Below are positions 12,401 to 24,437 of a DNA stretch of 64,000 bases, one piece after another (positions within the stretch are counted from its first letter, which is position 1; every line of letters begins with the position of its first letter). This stretch comes from Certhia americana. Its lineage: Eukaryota; Chordata; Aves; Passeriformes; Certhiidae. The notes under the pieces are model-generated. The model did no database searches. It was not told the DNA's origin and was given only the letters and a program-made list of their open reading frames with translations. The stretch spans positions 32,219,444 to 32,283,443 of the forward strand of contig CM031879.1 of the NCBI GenBank assembly GCA_018697195.1, read 5' to 3'. A program made the translations under genes and the position numbers.

Positions 12401-15400
12401 CAGGGTGTTTCTTACCTTTAAGAAAGGGGAGCTGATAACCAAGGTGAAAGACAGAAGCAGGGGAAGCTGTTCTTTGCAACAGAAATACAAAAGATATAGT
12501 ACCTGGTCCACAGAGTAATAATCCAAATTTAAAAAAAAGAAGAATATAATTCAAATACTCCACAAGTCTGTTATTTCCATCCCAACTTCCTATAACTTTG
12601 TTTCTTCCTGCTTATGCCAAACACATTTATCACACAGGTATTTTTTTACTGCTGAATTTGGTATCATGTCAGCTGTTACTATAACCCCCCCAAAAGCTGC
12701 AGCTACTGCTCTTATTTTTCTGCCTACAAAAATTGTTCTCATGAATAATGTCCCACTGTAGAAGCTGCTAAACAGACAAACAAGTGCTGGACTGCGGAAC
12801 ACTTGTCTCTATGTCCATTGTAGAAAAGCTGGCATTACTTCTGTGCCACTAACTGATATCCACAGAAACACAACGAGATCTGGTTCACTTACACACCAGT
12901 CACTGATACGTTCTTCTTTGTTCTGTTGATTCAATGTAAATGTGTTGATTTTATTTCACACACTGCAGTGTGGGACAGAGAGACCATGTCTCACTGTACA
13001 TTCACCTTCTGGAAATCGCTTCAGGAAGAAAGTGCTAATTACACAGCATGGCTTAGTAAACAAAAATAGTTATTTTGAATTCTCTTATCTTCCTAAGAAG
13101 GACAGTAACCAAGAAGACACATTCTGGCAATACTTTATAACATTCAAAACACTATCTCTTAATAAAGAAACATTTGCATTCAGTTACTCACCATGAAATC
13201 ACTAGCCCACAAAACAGTGTTGTTAAAACTTCAGTCTCACTCCACTGGTAAAAAACCTCAAAACCTGGTAAGTTTCACTGACAGTTACTTTTACCTGTCA
13301 TCATTACATCTCTGTCTTTATACTTCAGCAAATAATTTCTCTTATTTTGAGAAAAGATTTAAACTTGCATGAGGAAATTGTGGAACTCCCTGAATACCTG
13401 TGGGATTCCAGTATGCAAAGAAGATAGTAAAACTATTAAAATACTTTCTGCAGTTTTCCTTCACTGTAGCAGAATGTTCTCAAAGTGATTTTTACTAATA
13501 ACAAGAAATTAAGGCACAAAAAAGATGTAGATTGAGTCAGTCTTGCCAGGCATTCGCAATTCCTGTGATGATTTCCAAAGAGAAATGACAACAAAATTCC
13601 TTGTGGAATACGTATCGGCATCAAAACTGTAACACCTTGCTTTTACCTGTCTTTTCTATTTGTGTGTTCTCGTTAAACTATGTCAACAGTGAGCAAAGAA
13701 CACTGCTTCTAATCTTGATGCAGAACACAGACATTAGACCATCAATATCATTCAGAACCATAAAAAACCTGGCCACCTCATAGCAGAAGACACGTGAGAA
13801 GAGTTTGTGAGTTTGTGCTCCCCAGCACAGTCTGTGCCAGCAGAAAGAGGAACAGGGAGGGAAAAAAAGCCCAAACAAACCAAAACAAACAAACCAGGAG
13901 GGTGATAGAGTAATCAAGATTACTTGTATCTGACATAAATGTTATTATTTTACCCTGAATTTTGCAGGGTCTCACACTCATCTTGCCCAGATGAAATGCT
14001 GAGCAGGTGATCACCCTGTCCCCAGCCACAAAGGATGCTGACACATCTCATTAGTCTGTTTTTCAGTAAGTCAGGATGGATGATACTCTAGACATTTCAA
14101 TGTGCATAAACTCAAAACCCTTTGGTAAAACATTCAAACACATCTGAATTTCACAGTCACAATCATCAGACCCTTACAGAGATACCTGCTGATTCGGGGC
14201 AGCTTTTTTTCAAAAGCATGACTAAAGAGGACTCAGATACAAGCAGTGGGGAGAAGGTGCAGCATCAAGCCTTACCTCCTGCAACCACTGGAGAGCAACA
14301 TAGTCTTCACAGCCCTTCAGGGAGAACCTCCACCCGTGGCAGCTTAGATAATCTTGAATAATAGAAAAACAACCCATAGTAGGGATATAATTATGCACCG
14401 AGATTCAAGAGAAGTTGCCTACATGCAAACCACTGAAGGATCTAACACTGAAGCTTCTGTATTTCCAGTTATGTGTGCCTCAAATGTTTCAGTGCGCAAG
14501 AAACCGATCAAAAATTTGTCATTCAGAATTTATACCCTTGTGCCTGTCAGTGGCAAATATTGTAACTCCTTCAAATTCTTCGTGTTGCTGTTCTTCGAGG
14601 CAAGATGGAATGTTTGCTGCTATCACTCACTGCTGACAAATCTAACTGCATTTCTGACAAACATGACCAAAACTGCTTTTGCCTCTGCAAAAATCAGAAA
14701 TCATTTATTTACATTTATTTCACACTTTCTTTCTACAAGAGGGGGAAAAAAACTTAATTATGACCCAGACACACGAGACTACCATCTCTCAGCTATCAGC
14801 GAAGACCATACCTTCATGAAGATCCCGCAAGATTTAACAAATTATTTTAATACCACAGGTCATACAATGCTGTTAATTTGTCTATGCAGATTGCAAGAAA
14901 TGTAGACGACTTTTGCCCGCTCTCAGTTCCTTTTATGCCAAAAGGGCACTAGGGAGCAACTGTTGCCTCTCTTCCATCCTTGTGTTAAAATCTTTTCCAT
15001 CCCAGCTGGTTTTAAAAGAAAGAATGAAAAAACTGACACAGCATGCCTGTGCCCTTTGCATGCTGCTGAAAACCAGCTCTAGTGTCATTGTATCCCACCT
15101 GGCAAATGGTCTTTCTCCATTTGCTAAACTGAGCAATGTCCAAGACAGTTCAGTCAAGACTGAGATGAAAACAGACAGAAGTCCCAACAAGAACAAAATA
15201 TATAGTTTGTAATTAATCTATCTCCTAATATTAGTGTTTTCCAATCTGAGATTTAGTGCTCATTTCAGACGCTACTGGAGGAGGGGAATGAAGCTAGCTA
15301 AGCCAGCTTCCTGTGTCAGCAGCTGAAAAACTGACTTTTCCTTCCATTTCTGTCCTTTTCACTTCTTCACCTTACATGTGAACAATACAGGGCACTTGGC

Positions 15401-16118
15401 ATACCACAACTGACCAAATGTCCCAACTGTTCACATATTAGGTATCTGCACTCTAAACTAAGTCTAAGCAATTCCTTCCCTGGGGCAAAAGATGATCTTC
15501 CATGCATCTCTCTCCAAACATTCATCCCCAACACACAGTCCTGATTCTTAGGACTGCCACAGTGAGCATATCCTCCCCCCACAAAAGTTTTCTGCCATCC
15601 AGGTTACACTTTAACTTTTCAGGAGGCATGTGACACACGGGAGAAGACAAGTAAGGACAGACAGAAAGCATCTGTAAAAGGTTTCTAATCCTAGGTCTGC
15701 AGCTCTCTTCAGTTTCCAAAAAACCCATGTAAGCTCAAGAAGAAAAAGATTCCTCTTGCCTTAGTAGGTGAAAGATTGAAATACAAAGAACAGTCACTAT
15801 CAGCCTTCGGTTGAAAATAAGCTGATTTTTAACATGTACCTGGCAAGAACATGAAGCATATCCACTGTGAAGTGGCCTCATTTGATCAGATGCAAATTGC
15901 TAACCCACGATAACATGATTAAATTCAGTAACATATCTTACCCTCATCTGAGAAACTGATTGTCTTCCAGCTTAAGATGAGCAGACAAGCTCACGCAGCA
16001 GTAACCTCAGGGATAGATGCTTGTTGTCAGCACATCTTCCATGAGAACATGCTAGTTTTGTATTTGAGGCAGGATTCACAAAATACCTGCACATTTTTTT
16101 TATCCTTGAGTCCTGGGG

Positions 16119-16157
16119 TTTAAAATGTTTCCTGATGTTTCCTTTAAAATGTTTCCT
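16119..16157. repeat. 24-bp tandem duplication, 1.6 copies
   Basis: A unit beginning TTTAAAATGTTTCCT is followed by a second copy of its first 15 bases with no interruption. This is a small local duplication of the replication-slippage type. Confidence 0.7.
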
Positions 16158-18436
16158 TGAAGTTCACCTAATTTCCCTGACTGTCAAGTGTGAACATGGA
16201 TAGAAAAGCAGAAAATAAAAATACAGTATTTCCTTCTTCCTTGACCTAACTGGTCTATTTAATAGAGGAAAAAAAACTGTGGAAGCAATACTACTTAGAA
16301 AATAAAATCAAGACCAAAGCATACTTAGATGCTTTAATTTCTAAAATTAACATACATTTACATTAAGGGATCTCAAGCAGTCCTACAGTGAGCACACAAG
16401 AAATACAAATAATATTTTCTGTACTCCTGGCAAACTTGATCAGCTATGAAGTTGAAACAGGAGTTGCATAAACCTCCATTTAACTTGATTGGAAGGAATA
16501 TTAAATGAAATTAATCCCAGTAACACTTTTCTTCTTAAAGTATTTACAAAGATGTAACCCCAGAAAGTGTCCTAGGCGGTTTACAAAAAGATTTGATTTA
16601 TGTCTTTGGCAGAAAACCGGGGAGGAGGGAAGTGCACCCTAAATTTGAAAGACACTGTCTTACACTAGCACATCTTCACGTGTTACTTTTTAACTGAGAG
16701 GGTATACTGCATCAGCTGTATGTTACAAATCTTTTACTTAACACAGAGCACAATTTCCTTCCTCTAAAGGAGAGGACTTCTTGTGATAATTGTGGCAGTG
16801 GAAGCCAGAAGCAGCACAGCCACTGCAGAATACTGTTCGATTACAGAGCAGACAGCAGAATACCAGGAGCTGTGCTGCAGTACACACAGAAAAGCAGCTC
16901 CCCACTTCATATTTTAAATACAGTTTTAGTCACTGAAAATCAGCACAATATGATTTTTTTTAAGTAGACGTAAGTATCCCACATAATTTCCACAGTCAAG
17001 ACATCTAAAAATACTTGTTGAAATACCACTGATTGCCACCCCTCAGAAGAGAATCTTCTCCACCACCAAGCACTCTCACAAATGTTAAACCCTACATACA
17101 AACATGCTCTGATGCTTGAAACATTATCCCAGGTTATTCTCCTTTACTCAGAGTATCAATTGCTGCCAAGGTGAGCCAACAACATTGACCACGTCTCTGC
17201 TACTTCATTTCAGCAACACTGGCCAATTTCCATTAGTAAAATTCTGATTTTATCGAGTTTTTGGATAACCTCCATTTCAGCGCATGACTTGTAGGAACAA
17301 CGATCACAGGTCGTGCTAAGGACTTTTTGTGGTAAATATTCAATATAGAAGGGGGGCTCTGAAGCGAGGAAGGGACAAACAAGGATATCAATACACTAAA
17401 ATAACCCCATTTGGAGCAAACTCAGTAGGTCCGCACAAGGTTATCACCATTTTCAAAATCCCAAGAGCTCCTCACATCAAAACAATGCAGCTCCTTGGAT
17501 AGTTTTTAAGTTGATTCCTTGCACCAGAATGTGCTGTGGCATGCACTGCAGTGTGGCAGCAACTGCCATCCAGTTCCTGACACCCTAGATGAACTGAGCA
17601 TCAAGGGAAATACAATAGTTTTGAAGTGCTACCCAAAGAAATGCTGCCTTGGTTTGGAGTGAGAAAAGAGTATCAGTACCCAGTGAACCTTCCATGCTGC
17701 AGTGCCTTGAGGATACAGCCCCCACATCCTCTCTAACAAACCCACCCACCTCTCAAGCCTCGTATCCTAGTGCCACAACTTCCTTCCTTCCACTGCTGAG
17801 GACTTAAGGGCCCAACCAGCTCCCTACAGGTGCATGCAGAAGATGCAGAGCTCTCAAGAAAGCCTGTAACATTTGAAGGGAAAAAGCCTGGGGAAAAACA
17901 GACGGGTACAAACCACTCATAGATCACCACAGGGAAATCTTTGCCTTCCCAGTCTTCCCAGCATCTTCAGTGCTGACTTTTTCCAGTTGAAATCTGCTGC
18001 TACAACTAGATTTGAAATTAAAGCTTCACAGTACCAGTTTATCATGACAGAGAAGGGGAGTATGGACTGTGGATATAATCAAGCCAGCAGGGCAGGCCTC
18101 CCTGAAGGGGAAACCCAGCTGGAGGCACAAGGATAAACTGGCATTACTTACCTGCTCACTTCTTTTCTGAGATCTTGTTTGGTTTGTGGTTGTAGAGTAC
18201 TTTTCTGGTTTGGACGTGCTGTTTTATCCCTTTTCATTTTGTAGTTTGTTTTACAAGCGATCACCACCAAAATACTTCAGCACCAAATTAACTTAGCAGG
18301 TCTGTGTTGTTATACAGGAAAATTACTACTAGTCAGACTTACTGGTGTTCAAAAGGTTGAATAAAGACTAGCTCCTCTCACAGGAACAAAACACTGATTA
18401 AAACAATCAGATTACAGGGACATAAAATCAAAGAAA

Positions 18437-18510
18437 ATACACAAGCATTTGAATGTTTCTTATTCTTATACTCTGTATGAGTATTCTTATCCTATATACA
18501 CAAGCATTTG
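18437..18510. repeat. direct repeat, 15 bp, 59 bp apart
   Basis: ATACACAAGCATTTG occurs exactly at 18437-18451 and again at 18496-18510, with TATTCTTAT also repeated between them. The pattern suggests an old, partly decayed local duplication. Confidence 0.65.
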
Positions 18511-20519
18511 GGATGGATAGATGGAAATTTTATATCCAAAATATTTCACATCCAGTATTACTCCATATCTAAATCATAGAAAGCTATCAGCTACACTGTT
18601 AGTTTAAAATAACAGTATTTACATTCACAAAAGTCTTCTGATAGCACAATGTACATAAAACGTCCTGCAGACTAACTGAATGGAAATATTTTCTAGAAAC
18701 AGAAGAGGGGGATGTTAGCATAACTGGCTCTGAACCAGAATTCAACTGTATTTGTAATTGCCTTTTACTCAATGCCACACTAAAGTCCTACATTAGCTAA
18801 AGATGCACCTTCATTTCATTACTGCACTGGCCATTTTTCTGTCTAGCTTGAGAGCTTTATTTCATCTATTCTTCATACTCAAGAACTATTAAATTCAATA
18901 CTGATTAACTATTTTGACCATTTAATATTTTTCTAAGTCTAAATTAGGAAAGTTCCAGTGACTGGAATCCTGCTAAATTACTAGCTAAACTTAAGCACTA
19001 TACAATGCAATATACTTCAGAAGGCAATAATTTACTTTAGGCACAGTAGAGATTATTTTTATTTACACAATTGAAATGCAATAAAGAAAAGCATCAGTGG
19101 TAAGACTATTAACATATAAATCTATTCGGCTTCATCATGAAGATGAAAGAGGTTAAACAGAAATAGGAATAAACAAGAACTGTTAATAAATCAGTATTCT
19201 AACTGACATTAAACCCATCAGAGCAAAACCATCACCATTGTTTTCTCTGAATAAAGACAAGTCTGCCTGTTACAGCTCATGACACAACCTTTATGCAGAA
19301 TGAAATGAGAAAATCTTTCCAGTTTCTGACACAGCCAGATTAGACCCTTTCTAAAGTTCCCTCATCTGTAAACGCATCTGATATATTTTGACAACTGTCA
19401 TCCATCCTATTTCTGTGATTCCTCTGCTACACAGATTTATGACATAAAGAAATATGACCGCAGATTTTAGTAATGATGTATTTACTAAGAGTAAAGACTC
19501 AAAAGCTCGCTTTTCACAGCTGAAATACCTTGCACTCATTTCGGCAACTATTTTCATGATGTCATATGTTTGTGATGAACTTCCCATTAGGGACAGGATT
19601 TACTAGTCAGAAGAAGGGCAGCAGTTCTGAAAAAGACCTCCACCTCCAACGCAAGGGAACAAGACTTCTTCCACACAGCAAACAGAACCTCCTCCTTTTT
19701 AATAGTCGGTGAATTGTTGTTCCTAGCAGGAGAGCCAGCTATCCATCGCGGCAGCAACCAAACCCTCATGTCCTGCCTCAGGACTCCACATCCTACCACG
19801 GAACCAACCTGTAAATCAAAGCCATAATTCGACGGGCACACCAGAGAGTGAATGGTGTCCCAGCCTTTTTGTCTTTGACTCACAAGCTGAAGACGGAGCA
19901 AGGGACACAACACCCACCATCCATGACAGAAACCCTCTCTAAGGAAGTGGCAAAAATACCTTTTTATTATAACAAATAGATTCTTTATTCTTAAAAGTGA
20001 CCAGAAACCATCTCGCTTCAGACACCACCGACCCGTACGGCGGGGTTCGGAGACCCGAGACCATCCCGGGACCATCCCGGTACTCGGGGCAGCTCCTGCG
20101 GGCACTGCCCGCCGCCGAGGAGCGATCGCTGCCGGTTCACCGGCGCCCCCCGGGAGGGACGGGACAGGTCCGGCAGTGGCCCGGGGCAGAGCCACGCGCG
20201 GGGAAGTTTCGCGAAGTCACTTCGCAGCCACCTTCCCAACCCCCCGGCTCACGGCCCCCCCCCGGCTGTAAAACCCCTGCCCGGGGCAGCGCGGGCGGCA
20301 GCGCCGCGGAGAAAAGTAAAGTTGCAGCGGAGGCGGCGGGGGCCGGCCCGGTGCGTCCCTGGCCCCGGCCCGGGTGCCGCCCCCCGCAGCCCCCGCTCCT
20401 GCCGCGGCGGCCGAGCAAGATGGAAGGCACGGTGCCGGCCGGCCGTCCCACCGCGGGGCGGCTGCAGCCGTGCCCGGGCATGGGCTGCCGAGGGAGCACC
20501 GGCGGTGCCGCAGACCCCG

Positions 20520-20552
20520 GCCCGCCCGCCTGCCCGCCCGCCCGCCTGCCTT
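20520..20552. repeat. CCCG/CCTG tetranucleotide repeat in intron 1
   Basis: A short imperfect tandem array of CCCG and CCTG units lies within the CpG island, about 40 bp into GRIP1 intron 1. Such GC-rich arrays are prone to length change and to assembly error. Confidence 0.7.
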
Positions 20553-20589
20553 CCCTCGCGGCGGGCGGCTGGCGCCCCCGGGACTCCGC

Positions 20590-20595
20590 GCTTAC
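20590..20595 (-). other. GRIP1: 5' splice site of GRIP1 intron 1
   Basis: The minus strand reads GAG|GTAAGC, a near-consensus donor. Reading on past it gives a low-complexity Gly/Ala/Pro/Arg frame typical of translated CpG-island DNA, which supports ending the exon here. The phase 1 junction agrees with the known continuation, in which the next exon completes an acidic residue (E or D). Confidence 0.85.
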
Positions 20596-20650
20596 CTCGC
20601 TCCGGCTCGGCTTGCAGGCAGATGGGGATGTTCTTCTTCCAGCCCGGCAT
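20596..20650 (-). CDS. GRIP1: GRIP1 first coding exon (palmitoylatable N-terminus, GRIP1b-type)
   Basis: GRIP1 is a cytoplasmic scaffold with seven PDZ domains. It binds AMPA-receptor GluA2/3 tails, ephrins and kinesin, and works in dendritic and synaptic trafficking. Read on the minus strand, the exon encodes MPGWKKNIPICLQAEPER plus the first base of codon 19, then a consensus donor (CGAG|GTAAGC), so it ends in phase 1. The match rests on memory of the mammalian alternative GRIP1 N-terminus (MPGWKKNIPICLQAEEQERE); the related GRIP2/ABP N-terminus is MRGWRRN-like. Relative to that remembered form this copy has Pro for a Glu and is about one residue shorter at the acidic end. Cys11, the site reported to be palmitoylated in GRIP1b, is present with the preceding Lys-Lys pair. 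The ATG has a fair context (G at -3, C at +4). No PDZ domain lies in the window; the remaining exons must be left of position 1. A GRIP2 assignment is less likely, because residues 4-14 follow GRIP1. Confidence 0.85.
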
Positions 20651-20667
20651 GGCTCCGCGCTCCCCGC

Positions 20668-20703
20668 TCAGCGTTGCTGCGGCGGCGACGGGGGGCGGCT
20701 CAT
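20668..20703 (-). promoter_or_regulatory. short upstream ORF in the GRIP1 5' leader
   Basis: On the minus strand an ATG (complement of 20701-20703) with G at -3 and A at +4 opens an 11-codon frame, MSRPPSPPQQR, that stops at TGA (complement of 20668-20670). Seventeen bases separate its stop from the GRIP1 ATG. If transcription starts above 20703, ribosomes would meet this ORF first, and the short gap makes efficient reinitiation at the main ATG unlikely without leaky scanning. Whether the transcript includes it depends on an unmapped start site, so translational control is inference. Confidence 0.4.
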
Positions 20704-20788
20704 GGCAGGGCGAGGCGGCGGCGACCCGCGCTCAGGGGGAAGTCGGCGGCTCCGGCGGGCAGCGGCTGAGGGGCGGCGGCCGCGCGGT

Positions 20789-20816
20789 GGGAGGGAGAGA
20801 GAGGGCGGGGGAGGGG
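20789..20816 (+). other. G-quadruplex-type G tract in the GRIP1 5' region
   Basis: The plus strand, the template strand for GRIP1, has GGG runs at 20789-20791, 20793-20795 and 20803-20805, GGGGG at 20807-20811 and GGGG at 20813-20816. The loops between successive runs are 1, 7, 1 and 1 nt. This satisfies the canonical four-run quadruplex pattern about 140 bp upstream of the start codon. Confidence 0.6.
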
Positions 20817-21060
20817 AGGCGGCGGAGCTCCGCCAGCGGGGGGACGGGAGGGAGGCAGGCGGGGAAGGAAGGCGCGGGCTCGCCCCGGTTCAGCCGGGCA
20901 CCGGCGGGGGTGGGCGGGGGGATTGTGGGAGGCAGAGGAGGCGCGGAGCGGTGCCCGGCCCTGGCGCCGCCGGCAGGTGGCCCGAGCCGGCGGCCGCACA
21001 ATGGAGAGCGCGGGGCGGCCCCGCTGGGGCACGGCGGGGCCAGGTGGGGCGGGCGGGGCG
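20802..21060 (-). promoter_or_regulatory. cluster of GC boxes upstream of GRIP1 exon 1
   Basis: Sp1/KLF-type GC boxes (GGGCGGG cores) occur at about 20802-20811, 20911-20919 and 21046-21060, the last being two overlapping copies. They lie 150-410 bp upstream of the GRIP1 ATG in the direction of transcription, where a TATA-less core promoter would be expected. The start site itself cannot be read from sequence. Confidence 0.55.
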
Positions 21061-24000
21061 CGCCGCCTCTCGGCCGCCAGGTGCGGGCCGGAGCGCGGAG
21101 CTGTGCACGCCGCGGGGAGCGGCACCGGGGCCGTGCCGCCGGCCGTGGCTCCCGTGTTGGCGGCCGTGGCGTGTGAAACTCCGCAGCGGTGCAAGGCTCT
21201 GAGTTTCGGCCCCCGCGTGGCGACCGGCGCGGCCATCCCTCGCCTCGCAGCGCTGATAAGGGCTCGTCCCTTTTCCCTCCGCAATTCCTGACCGGCCAGT
21301 TTCCCTGCGCCCAGGTGTGCGAGAGCTGGGCTGGCAGGAGTTAAAGCTCCTACGAAGGACAGGGACAGCCCCCGATCAAATAAACCAGAATTCGCACCAT
21401 AAAGAGTCCAGGACCCGGTTGTGACAGGTCAAATTTCTGTCAGTATTACAGGCAGTTCCTTACGAGCTTTTGACTAAAAGGCCTTAAATCTCACCACTGA
21501 AACGATTTCTGACACAGCCATGTCCTAACAGGAGATTAATGCTGTGATGATTAAATATTCCTTTTATTTTTTACAGAAAAGAAATTCGAAGTGGCAGATT
21601 TGAATATAATTTGAAAATAATGATAGCAATATAGATTAAGTTTTTTAATTTTCCGAGGCACTTCTGTGGGTGCACGCTATAAGAGCTTCATCCTGCCAAA
21701 CAATTACGTTGTGATTATTTTTATATTGTCTGTAACATCCTCATCTTTATAGAAATTATGTAATTTTATGTAATCAAACAACTACACCTGAACCCTTTAT
21801 TCAGAGGAAAATTTGAAGCATTTAATTTCTGCTGTAAATATCATGGCAGTTTCCTGACGCAGCATTCTTCTGTGTTGACTTTGTGCCAGCATGTCAAGCA
21901 GAATGTGTCTTAGTACTCATGAAAACCCCTTGTTTAAACTCCCATTGATGAAAGCTGCCGCTCCTGGTTTTTCCTTGATTGCACTTGGGCTGCAGTCCTG
22001 TCATCAGCAGTACTGCAGGATCACTGAGCACTACCAGTGATCCAAACAGAGCAAGCACATCCTGGATTTCAGTGGAATTAAGAGTATGCAATGAAGAGTT
22101 CCCTTTGTTGACAACACTCTTGCTGCCTAAGAGAGGACAGGGGATACCTGATCTAGAACAAACAAACCCCTGCAACATGCTGTTAACAAACCAAAAACGT
22201 TTTACCAAGTTACAAGTGTCAGACTGGGTTTATGTCAGCTTTGAATCATGTGACTGTTGATATTTTTGTTTCATTACTGGGGACACTGAATTTAGATTTC
22301 CTGCATATTTGAACCACAATCTTGTGCCTTTTCTTTTAGAAGAGACATGTTTATGCTAATATTCTTCTTCCTTTCATAGTCCTTTTGCTTAAATAATGTT
22401 GGGGGAGGGGATGCTATTGGTATTTCTAAAGAAAAATGTGACTATGCATGTGAATTTCTAAGCATAATAAAATAAAGATTTCCAGCTAGATTCTTTGCTC
22501 ACAGGGCAAAGCTTCCACACAATGCCTTTGGGGTGTTCAGGCAGAGAAAATGGAGAGAGAAAAGATTCTGCAGCTATTCAGCCCAGCAGGCACCAACACA
22601 AGGAGCAGGAGCAAAAAACTGTCCCAAGAGTTCCTGGAGAATACACAGCCAGGAACAGGTTTAAAGGCAATAAAGTGTATAGAAATATAACTATTCAAAA
22701 AGAAAATTTTAAAAGAAAATTACTTTGGCATTTACCTCTGCCATTTCTTAAAAGACACCTGGACTTTCAAGTGCCATGGAATGAAATAAAACTTCAGATG
22801 ATTTTGTCATCCACATCATAAATCTTACATGCTACCTCTGATGTCCACCTTTTACTACTAACATTTTCATTACAAATGATAAAAATACAAACATTGAGCC
22901 TTAACATTGTAGTTCTGATCCTCTAGTTGATTTTTTTTTCCAGCACTGGAGTTCTACAAAATTGCAGGTCAGAGGAATACAGAAGTAGATTGCCCTACTC
23001 TTCAATCCACAGTAAGCCATTTTCTAGCAGTTTTTTATAGTATCATCACTTTGAATGTAAGTAAGAATTCCTTAGGACTGAATGAGGGATTTTCAGGATC
23101 TTGCAGGAGTCATAAAATCCCAGCTGCTGGTTTGGATTTTTTCCAGAAATGTGTTTCAAAATGAGGGATAAGTTCTACTTTTTCTAAATATCACTGTCTT
23201 CTAAGGAACAAATGTACTAGATATTAAATAGTTGACAATATTTGCATCATTAAATGGAATATATATGCTTCTCTCTTTCTTATGCAGTACTTTACAAATA
23301 AATCCTTTAAGGCAATGACACTCTATAATTCCGCATTTCTTTGCCAGAGGAGAAGCTTGCATGGGTGCCTGGCTCAAGTTAATTTAATTGCTTTCTCTAC
23401 CTCACATGAGCTGTTTTACACTGAACAACTGCTTCTGCATATCCCAATGCCACTAATAGAAGAAAGCAGCCATCTGATTTAGATGTGCATTTTATGGTGA
23501 ATAGATGACACAGGTAGCTATAAACTTCCTGACAATTCTTTTTTGTCTACAGTTTTTTCCCCAGAGAATTTTAAATTAATCAAACCTTTATTTTCAAGGA
23601 AGCACCCTTTCTTCTTACTTGATACTGCAACATGCAGGTCATCTGAAGCATATACAACCCTAGAATTAATCAAAAGCAAAAGAAGTATCATATTCCCAAG
23701 GAAAGGTTTTATTCTGTGAGCATTCTAAAGAAGAGATTCATTTAATTTCCTGCTCTTACGTATTTCCTACAAGTTAGGTAGGAGAAATATGAAGATGGTC
23801 AGGCAGAAGGTTCAGTTGCTAGAGGACTACAATGTTTCTCAGTAACTGGACATTTGCACCATAAATTACCTCTGACTACTAGGAGCTTTAGAAGGTGTGA
23901 AGGAAAATCTCTTTGGCAAATAAAAGTAAAAAACTACCTAAAATAACTTCTATAATATTAGGATATTGCAACTTCTATGGGTTTGTGGATCAGAACTTCC

Positions 24001-24437
24001 ATAACATTCTGATAAAAATACCTGAGCATGCCACATTGTTGTTGATGGCTCTGTAGTATTTTTCTGTGCCATCTGGAGAGAAGGGTAGGTTCTGATTCTT
24101 TTAGGAGGACTGGTCACCCATGAGCCTGAGCTGTGTTATTGTATTCTTACTGTTACATAAATGTGTGCAAGTCACATTAAAATGTGATGTGATTTCATTA
24201 AAAAACTGATACCAATTCTGCCAGAACTGAACACTAGGCAGCCCAGAGATACTCCATACAGCAATCTTCTCTGCCCACTGCTCTTCTATTTTCTCTTTCT
24301 GTATTTTCCTTTTATTAAAAAAGTGTCTTATCTTGAAAGCTATTGTCACATTGCTGAACATCATGTCAAAAAGTTCACAGATGAGACATAAGTATACCAA
24401 CAACTGATTTTTTTTTTTTTAAGACATAGTTTTGGAC

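Larger units (their letters stand above)
9403..20019 (-). other. GRIP1 intron 1, proximal 10.6 kb: no exon seen
   Basis: Moderately AT-rich DNA with no exon of GRIP1 or any other recognised gene. It contains a 24-bp tandem duplication (16119-16157) and a 59-bp-spaced direct repeat (18437-18510). The longest stop-free stretch, on the plus strand at about 14354-14905, resembles no known protein and is discussed as a finding. Confidence 0.5.
20020..21275. promoter_or_regulatory. CpG island covering the GRIP1 promoter and exon 1
   Basis: Base composition changes abruptly from AT-rich flanks to very GC-rich DNA dense in CpG. The island spans the GRIP1 first exon, its likely 5' leader and the start of intron 1. 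No TATA or CCAAT box is obvious, which fits a dispersed-start CpG-island promoter. The island extends about 600 bp on each side of the ATG. CpG-island promoters often fire in both directions, so a plus-strand non-coding transcript is possible, but nothing in the sequence proves one. Confidence 0.85.

Noticed and set aside
19587..20195. About 200-codon minus-strand frame just downstream of GRIP1 exon 1
   Set aside because: It lies inside intron 1, starts in the GC-rich island and runs into AT-rich DNA. It has no recognisable domain and no splice logic linking it to exon 1.
19997..21202. Long open frames in the CpG island on both strands (up to about 400 codons, plus strand)
   Set aside because: GC-rich DNA has few stop codons. 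The translations are low-complexity Gly/Ala/Pro/Arg with no domain, and they overlap the much better supported GRIP1 exon.
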